Shown: positions 32,944-44,692, numbered from the stretch's first letter. The stretch is DNA of 64,000 nucleotides from Eledone cirrhosa (GCA_964016885.1 OZ024740.1:296676670-296740669), one strand, 5' to 3'. The notes: a model not told the origin generated them from the letters alone. Made by a program: numbers and translations.

Positions 32944-33357
32944 ATATTGCGTAATAGATGTATACCAACAGAATGATGGTAAAGTTTAAGGAAACAAGCA
33001 AAAAAAAAACAGGGAAGAAAATAAATGTGCTTGTTTTTGACCCAGAGACGAAAGAAGCAGCATGTTGTGATAATGTCCTGCTGCCTCTGAGTGAATTATC
33101 TGTAACAGAACCTTCCTGTTAGTTTGCTAACAGGGGGAATCACTACTACCTCTCAATTCTAATAACCTTCGGACAGCAAGCCAGAAAAGGGGAAGGGGTG
33201 AATAATATCGTGTTACAGAGAATTGTAAGCCTCCTGGGTCAAACTAAGGTCTATACACTCATGGAAAGTATACAACAGATGGAGGGAATTTAGGAACATA
33301 TCAAGTAAAGAAGAATTCAGGTTATAATTGTTTAGAATTTAAAGTTTTAGGAATTGA
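32944..33357. other. Intron sequence, no gene seen
   Basis: No exon or transposon protein was recognised. Confidence 0.3.
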
Positions 33358-33369
33358 TCATTTAAATCA

Positions 33370-34046
33370 CAGGTTCTCAACCCATTTAGGCCAAACGCCC
33401 CCTTTTGTCCCTCGAAATCACGAAATGCCCCCCCCCCCCCGCCACCCTATGTTTTTCATTTTTCAATATACTGCTGATTTTTATATCAGTAGATTACTAA
33501 AAAATTGATTAACAACATTCCCAACATGTGTTTATTATCTGATTATGTGTTGTATGTGGTCCTAGATGTGTGTTCTACTCGCTTCTGTTTTTTTCTTTTC
33601 TTTTTTTTATTTGTAATATTATTTATACAATAGGGAATAAAATAGATCTACATAGTGTTAACTCGTTACCGTTGAGTCAATAATTTCAGACATGAAATAC
33701 ATTGTTATCGGTGAAGGAAAGATAAGATTCTAACTGTCTGCGCTCAAAGTGTCTTTGACCCAGTTGACTGTGGGTTTTTCCATTTTTAGGATCTCAATTA
33801 CCGGTTAACGTCTCAATTACCGCAGACAGCATAACTATAGTCTGACCGCAGCTGTGAGCAGGTGTGCAGGCATGTCCGGTAATTGAGACGTTAACCGGTA
33901 ATTGAGATCCTAAAAATGGAAAAATCCAACGCCCCCTAACCCCCTCCCCCAGTCCCCCCCCCCAACGCGACCTTGCTCCCAAACGCCCCCCCCCTGGAGT
34001 TCCTAAACTCCCCCCAGGGGTGCATATGCCCCCTGTTGAGAACCTT
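33370..34046. mobile_element. hAT-like non-autonomous DNA transposon
   Basis: Short inverted ends (CAGGTTCTCAAC and GTTGAGAACCTT) are flanked by the direct repeat TCATTTAAATCA at 33358-33369 and 34047-34058. hAT elements make 8-bp duplications, and an 8-bp site inside this longer match would fit. The interior is low-complexity with C-runs near both ends, and a strong hairpin at 33772-33928. No transposase is present. Confidence 0.7.
33772..33928. repeat. Near-perfect ~50-bp inverted repeat inside the hAT-like element
   Basis: The arm around 33772-33823 and its reverse complement around 33876-33928 are almost identical. Each contains CTCAATTACCGG and ACGTCTCAATTACCG or the complement. About 50 bp lies between the arms. 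Confidence 0.9.
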
Positions 34047-34668
34047 TCATTTAAATCAAAGGTTTTAAAATGTTTAAAATTTAATAAAATAGGTAGAGTC
34101 TACACAGTTGTCCAGTAAAGCACCGTATGCTAGGCAATCACCAATTAGAAAGACCAGTTACATAAATGATTCTAATTTTAGAGTTGTGTAAATCAGGTAC
34201 CTAATAAACAAATAACATAATGTTAGTTAAGATAAGCTAAGTCACTATCCACTTTGGGTTCCTCTTTTAATTCAATGTTATATTATACTATATTAGTAGT
34301 ATGGTATGGTATGGAGGTTAACAACAACTGAAAATGGTGACCCCCCCCCCAATACACACAAGGCCCAAAGGCCCACCAACTATTCCAAGTATTACGGTAT
34401 ACCGTAGAAAAGGGAAATTTAATTTATTTCCAAGCACTCAAGGAGGTGGACAGACCCAGGGATCCCAAAGAGTAGGGGGGATAATTAATCGAATAAATAT
34501 ACATATAGTTAATGGTAAATATGCGAAAGAGTATTTAATGGAAAGTATAATGTATCAGGGACATGGGGAACTAACTGTTGAGGAACTACTTCTACCAAAC
34601 TCGTCCCATGGATTGAGTGCTCTACTACTATGGCTATAACCCACCAGTGTACTACTATTATATATATA

Positions 34669-35220
34669 TCTATATACATAAATGCCAATTTCTGTCTGTT
34701 CGTGTGTTTGTTTGTGAACCTAAAATTCAAAACTACCAAACCTATCTTGATGAAACTTGACACCTGTGTGGGACTCATGCCCATTTGATTTATTACGTAT
34801 ATTTCATTCTAATCAAAGGGTTCCCCGGTTGCTCAAACCTCCGCTGAAAACCCTTGCTGAAAATGTTTTCCCTTCGATTTATATGAAATTTAGACCATCG
34901 GTAAATGACAGAATATGATGTCTATTCACAAAATTTCAGCAAATTTAAATAATATTAAGACACCCTAATGGGGGTTAAATCCCGTCTCCAGACCACTCGA
35001 GCAAAGCGTAAGCTGGTTTTTGATTAACTGATGAGCGAAATTTGGCATATTTTGATTTCATTTTTGATCTGAGAGGCATTGGGCATTTTAATGGGAACTG
35101 GGAATACCCCAGCCCTCAGGTATTAACGGGTACCTCAGTTAATCCTTATCGAACCCTCTTTGGATTTTAGTCTTCAAATTTATTATTATTACTATTTGGC
35201 TCCCTCGGTTGAGCACTCTA
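34669..35220 (+). mobile_element. Helitron 5' end, 3'-truncated
   Basis: It begins TCTATATACATAAATGCC after an A and continues with a segment of the kind seen at animal Helitron 5' ends (CTGTCTGTTCGTGTGTTTG, CTTGATGAAACTTGACACC). No CTAG end with hairpin was found before the PLE at 35225. Confidence 0.5.
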
Positions 35221-35693
35221 TTGACTTATATTCATCATGCAGAAACAACATCTGAATATTTATACAAAGAACATACCCGTACCAAGCAGGAAGACATACC
35301 TAAAACTCCTGATACAGAAAACAGACTCGTTCATTAAAATGTTGTGTTGGCGTGCCTTTTATTTCGATAATCAGGAAGAAGCGGACAATAAACAGGATAA
35401 ATTTGGGTTTTAAACTTATAATAACCCTCCGAGTAACCCAGCATTGCTACCCTTCAAAAATGATGTCTTGGAACTCATACGGAGTATCAAATTTAGAAAT
35501 AGGAGCAATTCCTTCCAGCAGGACCTGAAGAATAGAATTCGTTCTATCAAAGATTCTAATGCCGTGCATGTCCATTCCGACAAAACTGGCAATCTATAGT
35601 GGAGCGCAGTACTTACCATCAACTGCTATATAATGCTGTAACTAAGGATTAATGACATCAACGATGCTGGGTTTAAAATTACCTCTGAACTCA

Positions 35694-36076
35694 GCCAAGG
35701 GAATAGGTTGGACGCATTCGATTCCAGATGTCTACGAAAGATCCTGGGGATTAAATGGAGTGACCATGTAACAAACCAGGAAGTCAGGAAGCGCACCAAC
35801 CAGCAGCTAGTCTCTTCTACCATCTCCAAGCGACGCCTGGGCTGGTTTGGACACGCTTTGAGACTCCCGAAGAGAGACCGGCGAACCAATTACTTAAATG
35901 GGGGCCGCAGGGAAGCAGACGGAGATGGCGACCCAAAATGAACTGGCGCCAGACAGTTGAGAGGGACCTGCGAGCGACAAACAGACAATGGTGGGACGCT
36001 GTGCAACTGGCTGCTGACCGAACGCAATGGAACATTATGATTGCCTCATGCGTCGCAAGACGCGGGAGCTTCTGAG
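35694..36076 (+). mobile_element. LINE 3'-end fragment inserted in a PLE, 10-bp target duplication
   Basis: This 383-bp piece encodes the end of a LINE protein (DAFDSRCLRKILGIKWSDHV, RRLGWFGHALRLP). It is flanked by TCTGAACTCA at 35684-35693 and 36077-36086. The PLE reading frame resumes exactly when one repeat and the insert are removed. Confidence 0.92.
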
Positions 36077-36794
36077 TCTGAACTCAATATCCAAGACCGA
36101 ACTGAACCTCTGGACCCTATTTCTCCCCACTTTACCCTGAAGGATCACAAACCCAATTTCCCCAACAACCCCTCTATTCGGCTTATTAACCCTACGAAGT
36201 CCGATTTAGGTAGACTTAGTAAAAGGATTTTAGATAGAATTATACCTGAAATTAGAAGCTTAGCCCTTCTTGCACTGTGGAACAATTCTTTCGCAGTGAT
36301 TGATTGGTTCAACGGCATATGCAACAAGGAACATCGCCATTTTATCCAATTCGACATCAATAATTACTATCCTTCCATCACTTTACCTCTTCATCTTAGA
36401 GCTATCAATTTCTCTAAAACACTCACGGTGGTTAAGGATTTCGCAGTTGATGTCATCCTCAATGCATACCCCATTCGACGTGAGTATGGCCGCCAGTGAT
36501 TCCGCGGAGGTTACTGATCTTATCAGCCTTTTCCTTCATTTCTCTATCGAGGAAGAATTCCCCAATGTGGGCGGTGGTTTGTACCGTGATGACGGTATTT
36601 TGACCATGACAAAGTGCGGCCCACGCGCTTGCGAAAGGTTCAGAAAAGAACTCACAGCCTTCTTTAAAGGCTTCAACCTCTCCATACAGGTTGAGGCCAA
36701 ACTCTCGGTCGTTAATTACCTCAACGTTACCCTCAATTTGTCGAATGAGTTGCACTACCCGTATAGAAAGCCGAATGATAAGCGTATTACATAA
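36041..36794 (+). pseudogene. PLE reverse transcriptase palm
   Basis: Two overlapping frames carry the RT. The frame to 36499 has motif A (FDINNYYPSI), and the frame to 36794 has ASDSAEVTDLIS and the catalytic YRDD box. A frameshift near 36480 lies between motifs A and C. The first codons after 36041 belong to the nested LINE end and the target duplication. PLE RTs usually carry YVDD or similar; this group has YRDDG. Confidence 0.8.
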
Positions 36795-37329
36795 GTAAGC
36801 ATTCTAACCATCCTGCCAGTATAACCAAGAACCTGGTAAGAAACGTTTCTTTGAGGCTTTCCCGTCTATCTACAAACGAGCATATTTGCATCGACGATTC
36901 CACATATTACAATGAAGCTCTTGCTCGGAGTGGATTTGTCGTAAGGTAGCATATATTGAGTATGAACATAGACCAAGAAAATATAGATCCCAACGCATTA
37001 TATGGTATAACCCACCATATAATATGGAGGTGGCAACACCATTAGCTAAGATCTTTCTCTCCCTTATTAAGAATCATTTCCCCCCCAGCACATAAATATA
37101 ATAACATTTTTAATAGAAATACCATTAAAATTTCTTACTCTACGACTCCTAACCTTGCACATAACACCACTGTTTCAAATTTAGCTAAATTACCTAGCTG
37201 TAGGAACACGTGCCACCATGTAGCTAGTAATAATTGTAATTGTAGGAATCGGGTTGACTGCCCCTATCCGGGAAATGCCTCTCCAGTAACATTGTCTACA
37301 AATGTAAGGTTGAAACACCCAGGTCCCGT

Positions 37330-37662
37330 ATGGCCTACATAGGGTTAACCGCCAATAGATTCAAGAAGCGTCTTTACACGCACACCCATTCTTTTCTTAA
37401 CCCTTTAAGAAAGAATATGACGTCTCTTTCAGCTTATATCTGGACTCTAAAAGACAACTACACCCAATATAGGTTACACTGGGAGATCCTAGCTAGAGCT
37501 AGATCGTATAACGGAAATAAAAAACCATGCGACCTCTGCACCGCTGAAGCCCTGGAAATACTCTACGCCAATGACCACATCTTAAACAAAAAATCTGAGG
37601 CAATTTCGTCTTGTAAACATAAATTGCATAAAACTTTCCTGTATTACAGTCCCATTATCTAA
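37330..37662 (+). pseudogene. PLE GIY-YIG endonuclease
   Basis: A 110-codon stretch with YIGLTANRFKKRLYTHTH, the WTLKD segment and the C-x-x-C motif (CDLCTAEALEILYAND). It ends after KTFLYYSP. It is closely similar to the copy at 40519-41169. The upstream Cys-rich part is in other frames (37200-37320). Confidence 0.85.
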
Positions 37663-37670
37663 CGGATAGT

Positions 37671-38140
37671 AAAAACAATACGCGGATAATTTACGTCTTG
37701 ATGTGTTAGCTAAGTATATTTTATGTTTATACCATTACTTATTTGTATAGGTAAGTATATATTACCTGCATGTTTTGTAAAGGTACGTATACTTTCTCGT
37801 ACGTATATTTGCTTGTATTTGTTATAGGTGTATATATTATATTATATATATATTGGTACATGTGTATATGGTTATCTGTATACGTGTATTTTGAGTTTGT
37901 GTGTGTATGCGGGTTTGCACGTATGTAGGTTGTGTATATGTGTACATTGTGTTTTGTTTGTCGTACGTTTAGCGAACATACGTGTATTTACCTGTAGCTA
38001 CGTGTGTGCGTGCGTTATATACGTAGTTATGTGTATATTTATATATGTTTTTAGTGAATTGGTTTATTGGTTTAATCTTCTCCGGAAGATACCGCTGGTA
38101 ACCAACCACTAATTCAATAAGAAAGAAGATATAGAGAGCT
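37671..38140. other. PLE 3' region, GT/TA-rich
   Basis: The first ~150 bp resemble the sequence after the nuclease at 41170-41320, so this is the 3' region of the same PLE group. No ribozyme core was found in it. Confidence 0.5.
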
Positions 38141-38255
38141 CCTCGACACAGACGCACCTACACCTGACAATAACTATATCGGCCTTAACAACTCCCTGGC
38201 AGCATCCAATAGTGTTGGCAACGGCATCCGCAGACGCAACCTGCATAACCGCGAA

Positions 38256-38849
38256 ATGACTGAGGAACATGCAAGACATGACGTGCGGAATAACAATCAC
38301 AGCACCCCGCGTGCTGTGGGTTGTAATGGTGCTAACGACAGCTGCGGTAGCGTAGGTAACAACGTAGGCAGCAACAATGATAGCCTTACCGTGGGAAATA
38401 GACGGAACCGCGACAGAAATTGCAACTGCCGCGACAGAGGACGCTGCCCCCTTAGAGGATACTACTTGATGGATAGGGTTATATATAGATGCACTACTAC
38501 CAGCCACAATAGCGTTAAACATTATATAGGGGCTACCTCCGGCCCGTTCAAAATTAGGTTTCCAACACATCTCCACTCTTTCACAAATAGAAAACTAAGG
38601 CACTCCACTTCGCTCGCGGACTACATCACATCACTAAAGGACTTAAACATCAGCTTCTCCACGCACTGGGAGATTGTCGGCAGGGCTGCACCGTACAACT
38701 TCAAGAGGAAATGCGATCTTTGCCTCATGGAGCTCTACCACATCATAACTGCACCCCACGAGCTCATCAACAGCAGAGCTGAAACAGCGATAAGTAGTAC
38801 ACATCGCTTAAAAATATCCTTCTTCAGATGGGTTAAGGATGAGGAGTGA
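38256..38849 (+). pseudogene. PLE C-terminal linker and GIY-YIG endonuclease, open for 197 codons
   Basis: The frame is open throughout. Residues 1-45 are Asn/Gly/Ser-rich. The Cys-rich knuckle is NCNCRDRGRCPLRGYYL. The nuclease core has VIYRCTTTSHN, HYIGATSGPFKIRFPTHLHS and the C-x-x-C motif KCDLCLMELYHII. The end is HRLKISFFRW. The RT is missing, so on its own it is a 5'-truncated remnant, though the nuclease domain looks intact. Confidence 0.8.
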
Positions 38850-39138
38850 AACCGTACACTGGATCTGCCTGCAATAAGTCTTAACACCCCGGCGGGCAGG
38901 CACTGCAAAATAACACCCAGGAAACAATCCTTGCGAACCAGACCCAGCCTCAGACAAACAGATGCGGCAAAAAAAAAAAAAAAATGTCCGGGAAAGACTG
39001 CCCTAACACCGGCCAGAGTTACCTCCCTTGACCTGCTGCAAATTCAAAACAAGATATTTTTGCGAGCAATGAACTTTGATGTGGATTTAACCCCAAACAC
39101 TCTTTCCGGGCAATATAAGGAACACTTGTGATTATTTA

Positions 39139-39178
39139 TGCCCTTGAGAATCCCAACTGGGCGAAACGTACGTAGGTG
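39139..39178 (+). ncRNA. Degenerate hammerhead-like motif 6
   Basis: The core position reads CTTGAGA where CTGANGA is required. Stem II CCC-AACT-GGG, GAAA (39163-39166), stem III ACG-TA-CGT (39166-39173), U-A at the cleavage site and a short stem I (TGCC with GGTG) are in the expected order. It lies 290 bp after a PLE reading frame. It is probably a decayed ribozyme. Confidence 0.4.
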
Positions 39179-39179
39179 C

Positions 39180-39695
39180 TGTTTTAAATAAACATGTTTT
39201 AACGGTCTATTCTCCGATTTTTTACTTTCCCACGTGCTTACGCTCTGCTAACTCTCTAGCCCACTAAATATTAACACTTCGAATATTTAATACTGCCGGC
39301 ACTAGTATCGAGCACCTTTGGCATACGCTACTTGGCAAATAACTATATGTATCACCTATACTCCCCTTTTTTTCTCTTTCTGGATACGTAAATACTGTAT
39401 ATATATATATATAGATATATATATATAAGATATATATATAGATATATACATATATATATATACACATATACACACATACACATATGTATACATATATATA
39501 TATACACATACATGCACGAAGACGCCTTTAATATCTGCACGTATGTGTATATGCGCATATGCCCGCTCGTAGATGTTCAATAAACACAGGCACATACACA
39601 TACATGTGCGCACTCCTACTTGCAAAGAGTAATAAATACACCTATATATGAACACATATATGTATATATACACACACATACATATATACACATAT

Positions 39696-39794
<99 letters not shown>

Positions 39795-40087
39795 AAAGAT
39801 ACAGAAGCAAAAACCAACCCCAAACCAAACAGTGAATGTGTTCTGTTATTATTTCTGGCAATATTATAACAATACGACCCTCCTCAAATATAACAATATA
39901 TATATATATATATTTATATACACAGACTTACACGCATATATACATACATATACATATATACACACATACACAAACATAAGGATAAGGTATACCTACATAT
40001 ACAAATAAATAATGGTATAAAAATAAAATGTACTTAGCTAAATAGCATGAAGCCCTCTTCAGATTTTAGTCTTCACATTTATTATTA

Positions 40088-40152
<65 letters not shown>

Positions 40153-40495
40153 AATACAGAATGTGTAACCAAAACCCCAACAATGTGTATACGAATATAT
40201 ACATTTTTAATATGTAGATATGTAAACTTGCTAAAACATCCCTATTTCACAGTTAGATGGTATCATAACAAAAACACCCAGTCTACATTGTAATAAGGTT
40301 ATGTAGGTATCACGAAAACAAGCACCTAGCACACACTATAAATATGGTTGGCATTAGGAAGGGAATCCAGCCATAGAAACAAACCACAAATAGTTCTGTA
40401 TATGGCAAATTTATTATTTCAATTCAGTCTTTAGATTTCACTACTGGCTTCTAATATCGGGATGTTCATATGTATATAAATATATGTATATACAT
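39180..40495. other. AT-rich stretch with microsatellites, no gene seen
   Basis: AT arrays lie at about 39400-39500, 39699-39791 and 40090-40150. A small piece of the (ATG)n repeat family is at 40255-40400. No exon is visible. Confidence 0.5.
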
Positions 40496-40497
40496 AT

Positions 40498-42164
40498 ATA
40501 TATAACCCACCATATAATATGGAGGTGGCCACACCATTAGCTAAGATCTTTCTTTCCCTTATTACGAAGCATTTTCCCCCTACACATAAATATAGTAAAA
40601 TTTTTAATAGAAATACTATTAAAATTTCTTACTCTACGACTCCTAACCTTGCACATAACATCACAGCTTCAAATTTAGCTAAACTACCTAGCCGTAGGAA
40701 CACGTGCAACCCTGTAGGTAGTACTAACTGTAATTGTAGGAATCGGGCTGATTGCCCCATATCCGGGAAATGCCTCTCTAGTAACATTGTCTACAAATGT
40801 AAGGTTGTAACACCCACGTCCCGTAGGGCCTACATAGGGTTAACCGCCAATAGTTTCAAGCAGCGTCTTTACATGCATACCCATTCTTTTCGTTACCCTC
40901 TAAGAAGGAATATGACGTCACTTTTAGCTTATATCTGGAGTCTAAAAGACAACCACACCCAATATAAGTTAAACTGGGAGATCCTAGCTAGGGCTAGATC
41001 GTATAACGGAAATAAAAGACCATGTGACCTCTGCGCCGCTGAGGCCCTGGAAATACTCTACGCTACAGACCACATCTTAAACAAAAAATCTGAGGCAATT
41101 TCGGCTTGTAAACATAAATTGCACAAAACTTTCCTGTATTACAGCCCCACGTTATACCTTAACGGATAGCACGATCTATACGTGGATATTTTACGTCTTG
41201 ATGTGGGAGCTAAGTATATGTTTTGTTTATTCCTTTACGTATTTGCATAGGTAAGTATATATTACCCGTATGTTTTGTGAAGGTATGTATACCTTCTCGT
41301 ACGTATATTTGACTGTTATAGCGTATAATTTTTACATATTCTGGTATTTAGGGTTTGGTTATGTGTATACGGGAGTTTTGCGTCCGCGTGAGTGTGCAGG
41401 TTCGTACGTATGGTGGGTGTGTGTATATGTGTACTTCTTGTTTTAGTTGACTTACGTCTCCGAACATTTGTGTATTTATATGTAGGTATGCGTGTGCGCT
41501 TGTTATATACGAATTTATTTACTTATATACGTTTATATAATTATTTATTTATTTGTACACAAACATACACACACACACATATTTATATGTGCGTGGTTTT
41601 GTATACCCATGGTAAGGTTTTGCGTATGCTTGTGTATGTACGTATCTGTTTGCGTGTATGTATTTATTTGTTCCTATTACTTCTGTATTGTATTTATTTA
41701 CTTTGTTCTTAACTCTGTAGCGGAGATTCATTTGGTCTCCTAGTTAGAATTTAGTCTACAACTTCTGCTATACCATTTACGTGGTTTTGTCTTTGCGTGC
41801 TATTGTTCTCCACGCTCCACATATGACTTATTATCTTCGTTTTTTCGTTCATTGCCAGAGAACGTCTCTATGCACCACTTAAGAGAACATTAGTCTACGA
41901 CCTCTTTTATACCATAAACGTGGTTTTGTCTTTGCGCGTAATTGTTTTTCACCGCTCCTATTAATGACGTATTATTCGTTTTTTCCCCGTTCTTTGCCAG
42001 CGAACGTTACCACGAACCAAAGTATCGTCTTCCTGTCTTCCTTCGGTTGCAACGTTTTTTGAAATATCCAGTTCTGCGTTTACAGATTGACTTTGTTAGT
42101 TTCAGAAGATCCCGTTAAGGGTGAAAGCAGCGATTCTTTGCTTAAACTTTAATCTGTTATTTTA

Positions 42165-42175
<11 letters not shown>
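40498..42175 (+). mobile_element. Penelope-like element, C-terminal part and 3' region
   Basis: It is closely similar to 36990-37830. The open stretch 40519-41169 is followed by a long 3' region with a diverged tandem repeat (unit about 139 bp, starting at 41752 and 41891). It ends with a segment (41990-42175) that recurs inverted at 44513-44692. Confidence 0.8.
40519..41169 (+). pseudogene. PLE C-terminal region with intact GIY-YIG endonuclease (216 codons)
   Basis: The frame starts in the linker after the RT (HKYSKIFNRNTIKISYSTTP). It passes the Cys-rich segment NCNCRNRADCPISGKCL and carries the nuclease with VYKCKVVTPTS, AYIGLTANSFKQRLYMHTHS, WSLKDNHTQY and CDLCAAEALEILYATDH. It ends KTFLYYSPTLYLNG. 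There is no stop or shift, unlike the sister copy at 37000-37662, so this part is younger or better preserved. The RT is absent. Confidence 0.85.

Positions 42176-42240
<65 letters not shown>
42163..42240. repeat. (AT)n microsatellite
   Basis: A simple AT run follows the PLE 3' region. Confidence 0.95.
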
Positions 42241-42544
42241 CAGAGGTGTTTAAGAAGGTTTACACAGTATGCTTATTTATAATAAACATACAAGTTTCAC
42301 TTATTTATTTTAAGTTGTGTTTGGTACAGAGATAAGAATAAGCTACAGCTCATATAACTTTTTACACATGAAACATTGGTTGGAGATGTTCATTTGTATA
42401 AAGTGAGAACTTGACTGGATATGGTGAACCATGCTATGTTAGTACTATTGTTAATTAATATGGTTGTGTTGAAGTGGCTTTCTTGGTAAAAGTGGAGGGT
42501 GGTATTTTTAATGATTTTAGTGATAGTGTTGCTGACTATGATGA

Positions 42545-42968
42545 TATGAACATCATCACTGTTTAATGTCCATTTTCCACATGGGCATGGGTTAGATGAT
42601 CTGTCCCATTGTGAGACAAACCAGGTCAGATGACTGTGTCTTGCTGATACAGAATTAATTTTGGCTTGATTTCTACGATTGGATGCCCTTCCTAATGCCA
42701 AGCCTATTTAAAGTGTGTATTGGGTGCTTTTTATTGTGACACATGCATGACTACTTTACAGTATGGACTGGGTGCTTTTTGTCATGACACCTACACAACC
42801 ACATTACCATGTGGGCTAGGCACTTTTTATCGTGACACCTACACGACCATTTTACAATCTGGACTGGGCACTTTTTGTCATGAGACCTAATTGACCACTT
42901 TAAAGTGTGACTGGGCACTTTTTGACATGACACCTATACAACCACTTTACAGTATGGACTGGGGACTT
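42545..42968 (+). repeat. Cephalopod dispersed repeat with a ~50-bp internal minisatellite
   Basis: After the conserved start (TGTCCATTTTCC, CATGGGTTAGATGA) there are five or six units of about 50 bp. Each has CTGGG..CTTTTTGTCATGACACCTA and an AC-TTTACAGT-type part. Other copies of the family have one to three units. Confidence 0.85.
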
Positions 42969-43052
42969 GGGTGGGGGAGATGTATGGGGATAGGGGAGAT
43001 AAAACATATATAACATAATATAAAATAAAATAACAATTTAGAGATTACTTAC

Positions 43053-43243
43053 CTGTTATAACATCCAATGCAAAATTTGAGATATAGGGGCGAATATCAA
43101 ATTCACCTTTACCAACCATTTTGTCTAGTTTGTTACACAATATATTTGAGTGTTCTTCCATTATAATTTGGAAACTATTTAAGATATTATAATGAAATGA
43201 TGGTGTCAACATCTTTCTTGATTTCAACCATCTTGCTCCTGTA
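43053..43243 (-). CDS. Cytochrome P450 (CYP4 clan), exon with the W...R+.LTP.FH motif
   Basis: This is the longest host exon here, 191 bp, with acceptor CTATTTTCAG and donor GTAAGT. It encodes GARWLKSRKMLTPSFHYNIL in the C-helix region, where the Trp and Arg of W...R contact the heme propionates in P450s. It continues with NSFQIIMEEHSNILCNKLDK and GEFDIRPYISNFALDVIT. The first Ser codon is split with the exon at 59164-59249 (LLTS-TGARW), and the last Glu codon is split with the exon at 24079-24148. The fit to CYP4-clan proteins is continuous with no missing residues. Confidence 0.95.
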
Positions 43244-43667
43244 CTGAAAATAGTAAACAATAAATAATATTATATTTATCTTATGTTTTAAATAACAACT
43301 TTTATAAACTGAATTAGCTACAATTGGAAAACTCAGCCTAAATACTTATGCTGTTTTTTTTTTAAATATCTAGTCAGCCTAGGTTGTACAGACATATGAT
43401 GAGAGGTATTCCAGCCCTCACCATACCATATGTTACCTTTTTTAGTTTTTAGGATTGTGTGCTTTGGATCACATTATGAAATATTTAAGGCAATAAAGTT
43501 TGGTTTGTGAGAGATTTGGCTACAATTTTGAGCAAGGAGATGAAAGACAAGATCTGACAAACTCATTGATATGGACCCAAAATATTTATCTAAATGTTGT
43601 AAACTAGTCAATAAGGAAGCCTATACTCAGTTGTTCATCCTATAATGAATATCAGCAATATATATAT

Positions 43668-43703
<36 letters not shown>

Positions 43704-44512
43704 CTAGGGATTGTAACATCCAGTTACTGTAGGTTCACCAAAGTGAGCACTTGATGCGTAGTTTCCAGTAAGTATAGAGGTGTAGTACTGAACAGAGTGT
43801 AATAATAATTTTTTAAAATCGTTCTTTATATATATACTAGTAGAATGGCCCGGCGTTGCTCGGGATTTGCTATAGGGTTCTTATATATTTGATATATATT
43901 TATCCTTATCGAACCTCGTGAAATAAATACGTTTGTTTATATTTTGTTATTGTGTATGCAAAAATATCTGTCCATAAATATATAATTATATATATATATA
44001 TATTAAAATAACAGACTAAAGTTTAAGCAAAGAATCACTGCTTTCACCCTTAACGGGATATTCTACCTAAAAGCAGTATGCAGTACACTAAGACTAATTG
44101 ATGTAATCTTTGGCCTTGTTTGTTTATATTTTGTTTTTGTGTATGCAAAAATATCCGTACACGAATATCTATATTAAAATAACATATTAATCTTTAAGCA
44201 AAGAATCGCTGCTTTCAACCTTAACGGGATCTTCTTAAACTAAAAAAATCAATCTGGAAAACAGGAAGACGATACTTTGGTTCGTGAAGACGTTCCCTGG
44301 CATAAGAATATATATACACACACACACTGATCGCGTCATAATGACGTAATGCAGACAGTCAGGCATACAGACAGATATTATGAAAGCGCGACGTCATATC
44401 TATGTATCTATCTAAAAAGAGAAAGAGAAAGAGATCGCTAACTCATAAGGGAAGCAGACGACATATACACATGTATATAAATATATATAATAATAATTAT
44501 AATATATATATA

Positions 44513-44692
44513 TATATTTATTAAAATATTAAAGTTTAAGCAAAGAATCGGTGCTTTCACCCTTAACGGGATCTTCTGAAACTAACAAAGTCAATCTGCA
44601 AACGCAGAACTGGATATTTCAAAAAACGTTGCAACCGGAGGAAGACAGGAAGACGATACTTTGGTTCGTGGTAACGTTCGCTGGCAAAGAAC
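44513..44692. repeat. Inverted copy of 41990-42175
   Basis: It is nearly identical in reverse complement to 41990-42175 (TTTGGTTCGTGGTAACG, TTTAAGCAAAGAATCG). The two copies flank the P450 exon at 43053-43243 at distances of about 0.9 and 1.3 kb. Confidence 0.9.

Larger units (their letters stand above)
35225..37670 (+). mobile_element. Penelope-like element (YRDD type), long copy with a nested LINE fragment
   Basis: The N-terminal region (RAFYFDNQEEAD, then VHSDKTGNLY near 35590) is followed by RT motifs. LKDHKPNF and IRLINPTKSDLG lie near 36140-36210. Motif A FDINNYYPSI is near 36350, ASDSAEVTDLI near 36490, and the catalytic GLYRDDGIL near 36590. The linker and a GIY-YIG nuclease follow (AYIGLTANRFKKRLYTHTHS at about 37335). 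It is the longest PLE of this type here. A LINE piece at 35694-36076 interrupts it, and shifts near 36480, 36790, 36950 and 37250 break the frame. Confidence 0.85.
38145..39215 (+). mobile_element. Penelope-like element, C-terminal end and 3' region, third lineage
   Basis: The open stretch 38256-38849 encodes an Asn-rich linker, the Cys-rich segment and the GIY-YIG nuclease. The 3' region contains a degenerate hammerhead-like hairpin at 39139-39178 and AATAAA at about 39185. The protein differs clearly from the copies at 37330 and 40519. Confidence 0.8.

Noticed and set aside
35010..35060. CTGATGAGCGAAA, which contains both hammerhead core parts
   Set aside because: Only one or two bases separate the core parts, so stem II cannot form, and no stem III palindrome or stem I partner follows. 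It lies in Helitron-like sequence.
38109..38576. 155-codon minus-strand frame opposite a PLE nuclease
   Set aside because: It is the antisense shadow of the PLE frame 38256-38849, which has clear motifs.
41752..42020. Diverged 139-bp tandem repeat as possible PLE terminal repeats or ribozyme carrier
   Set aside because: Neither unit has CTGANGA or GAAA in suitable places. Listed only as part of the PLE 3' region.
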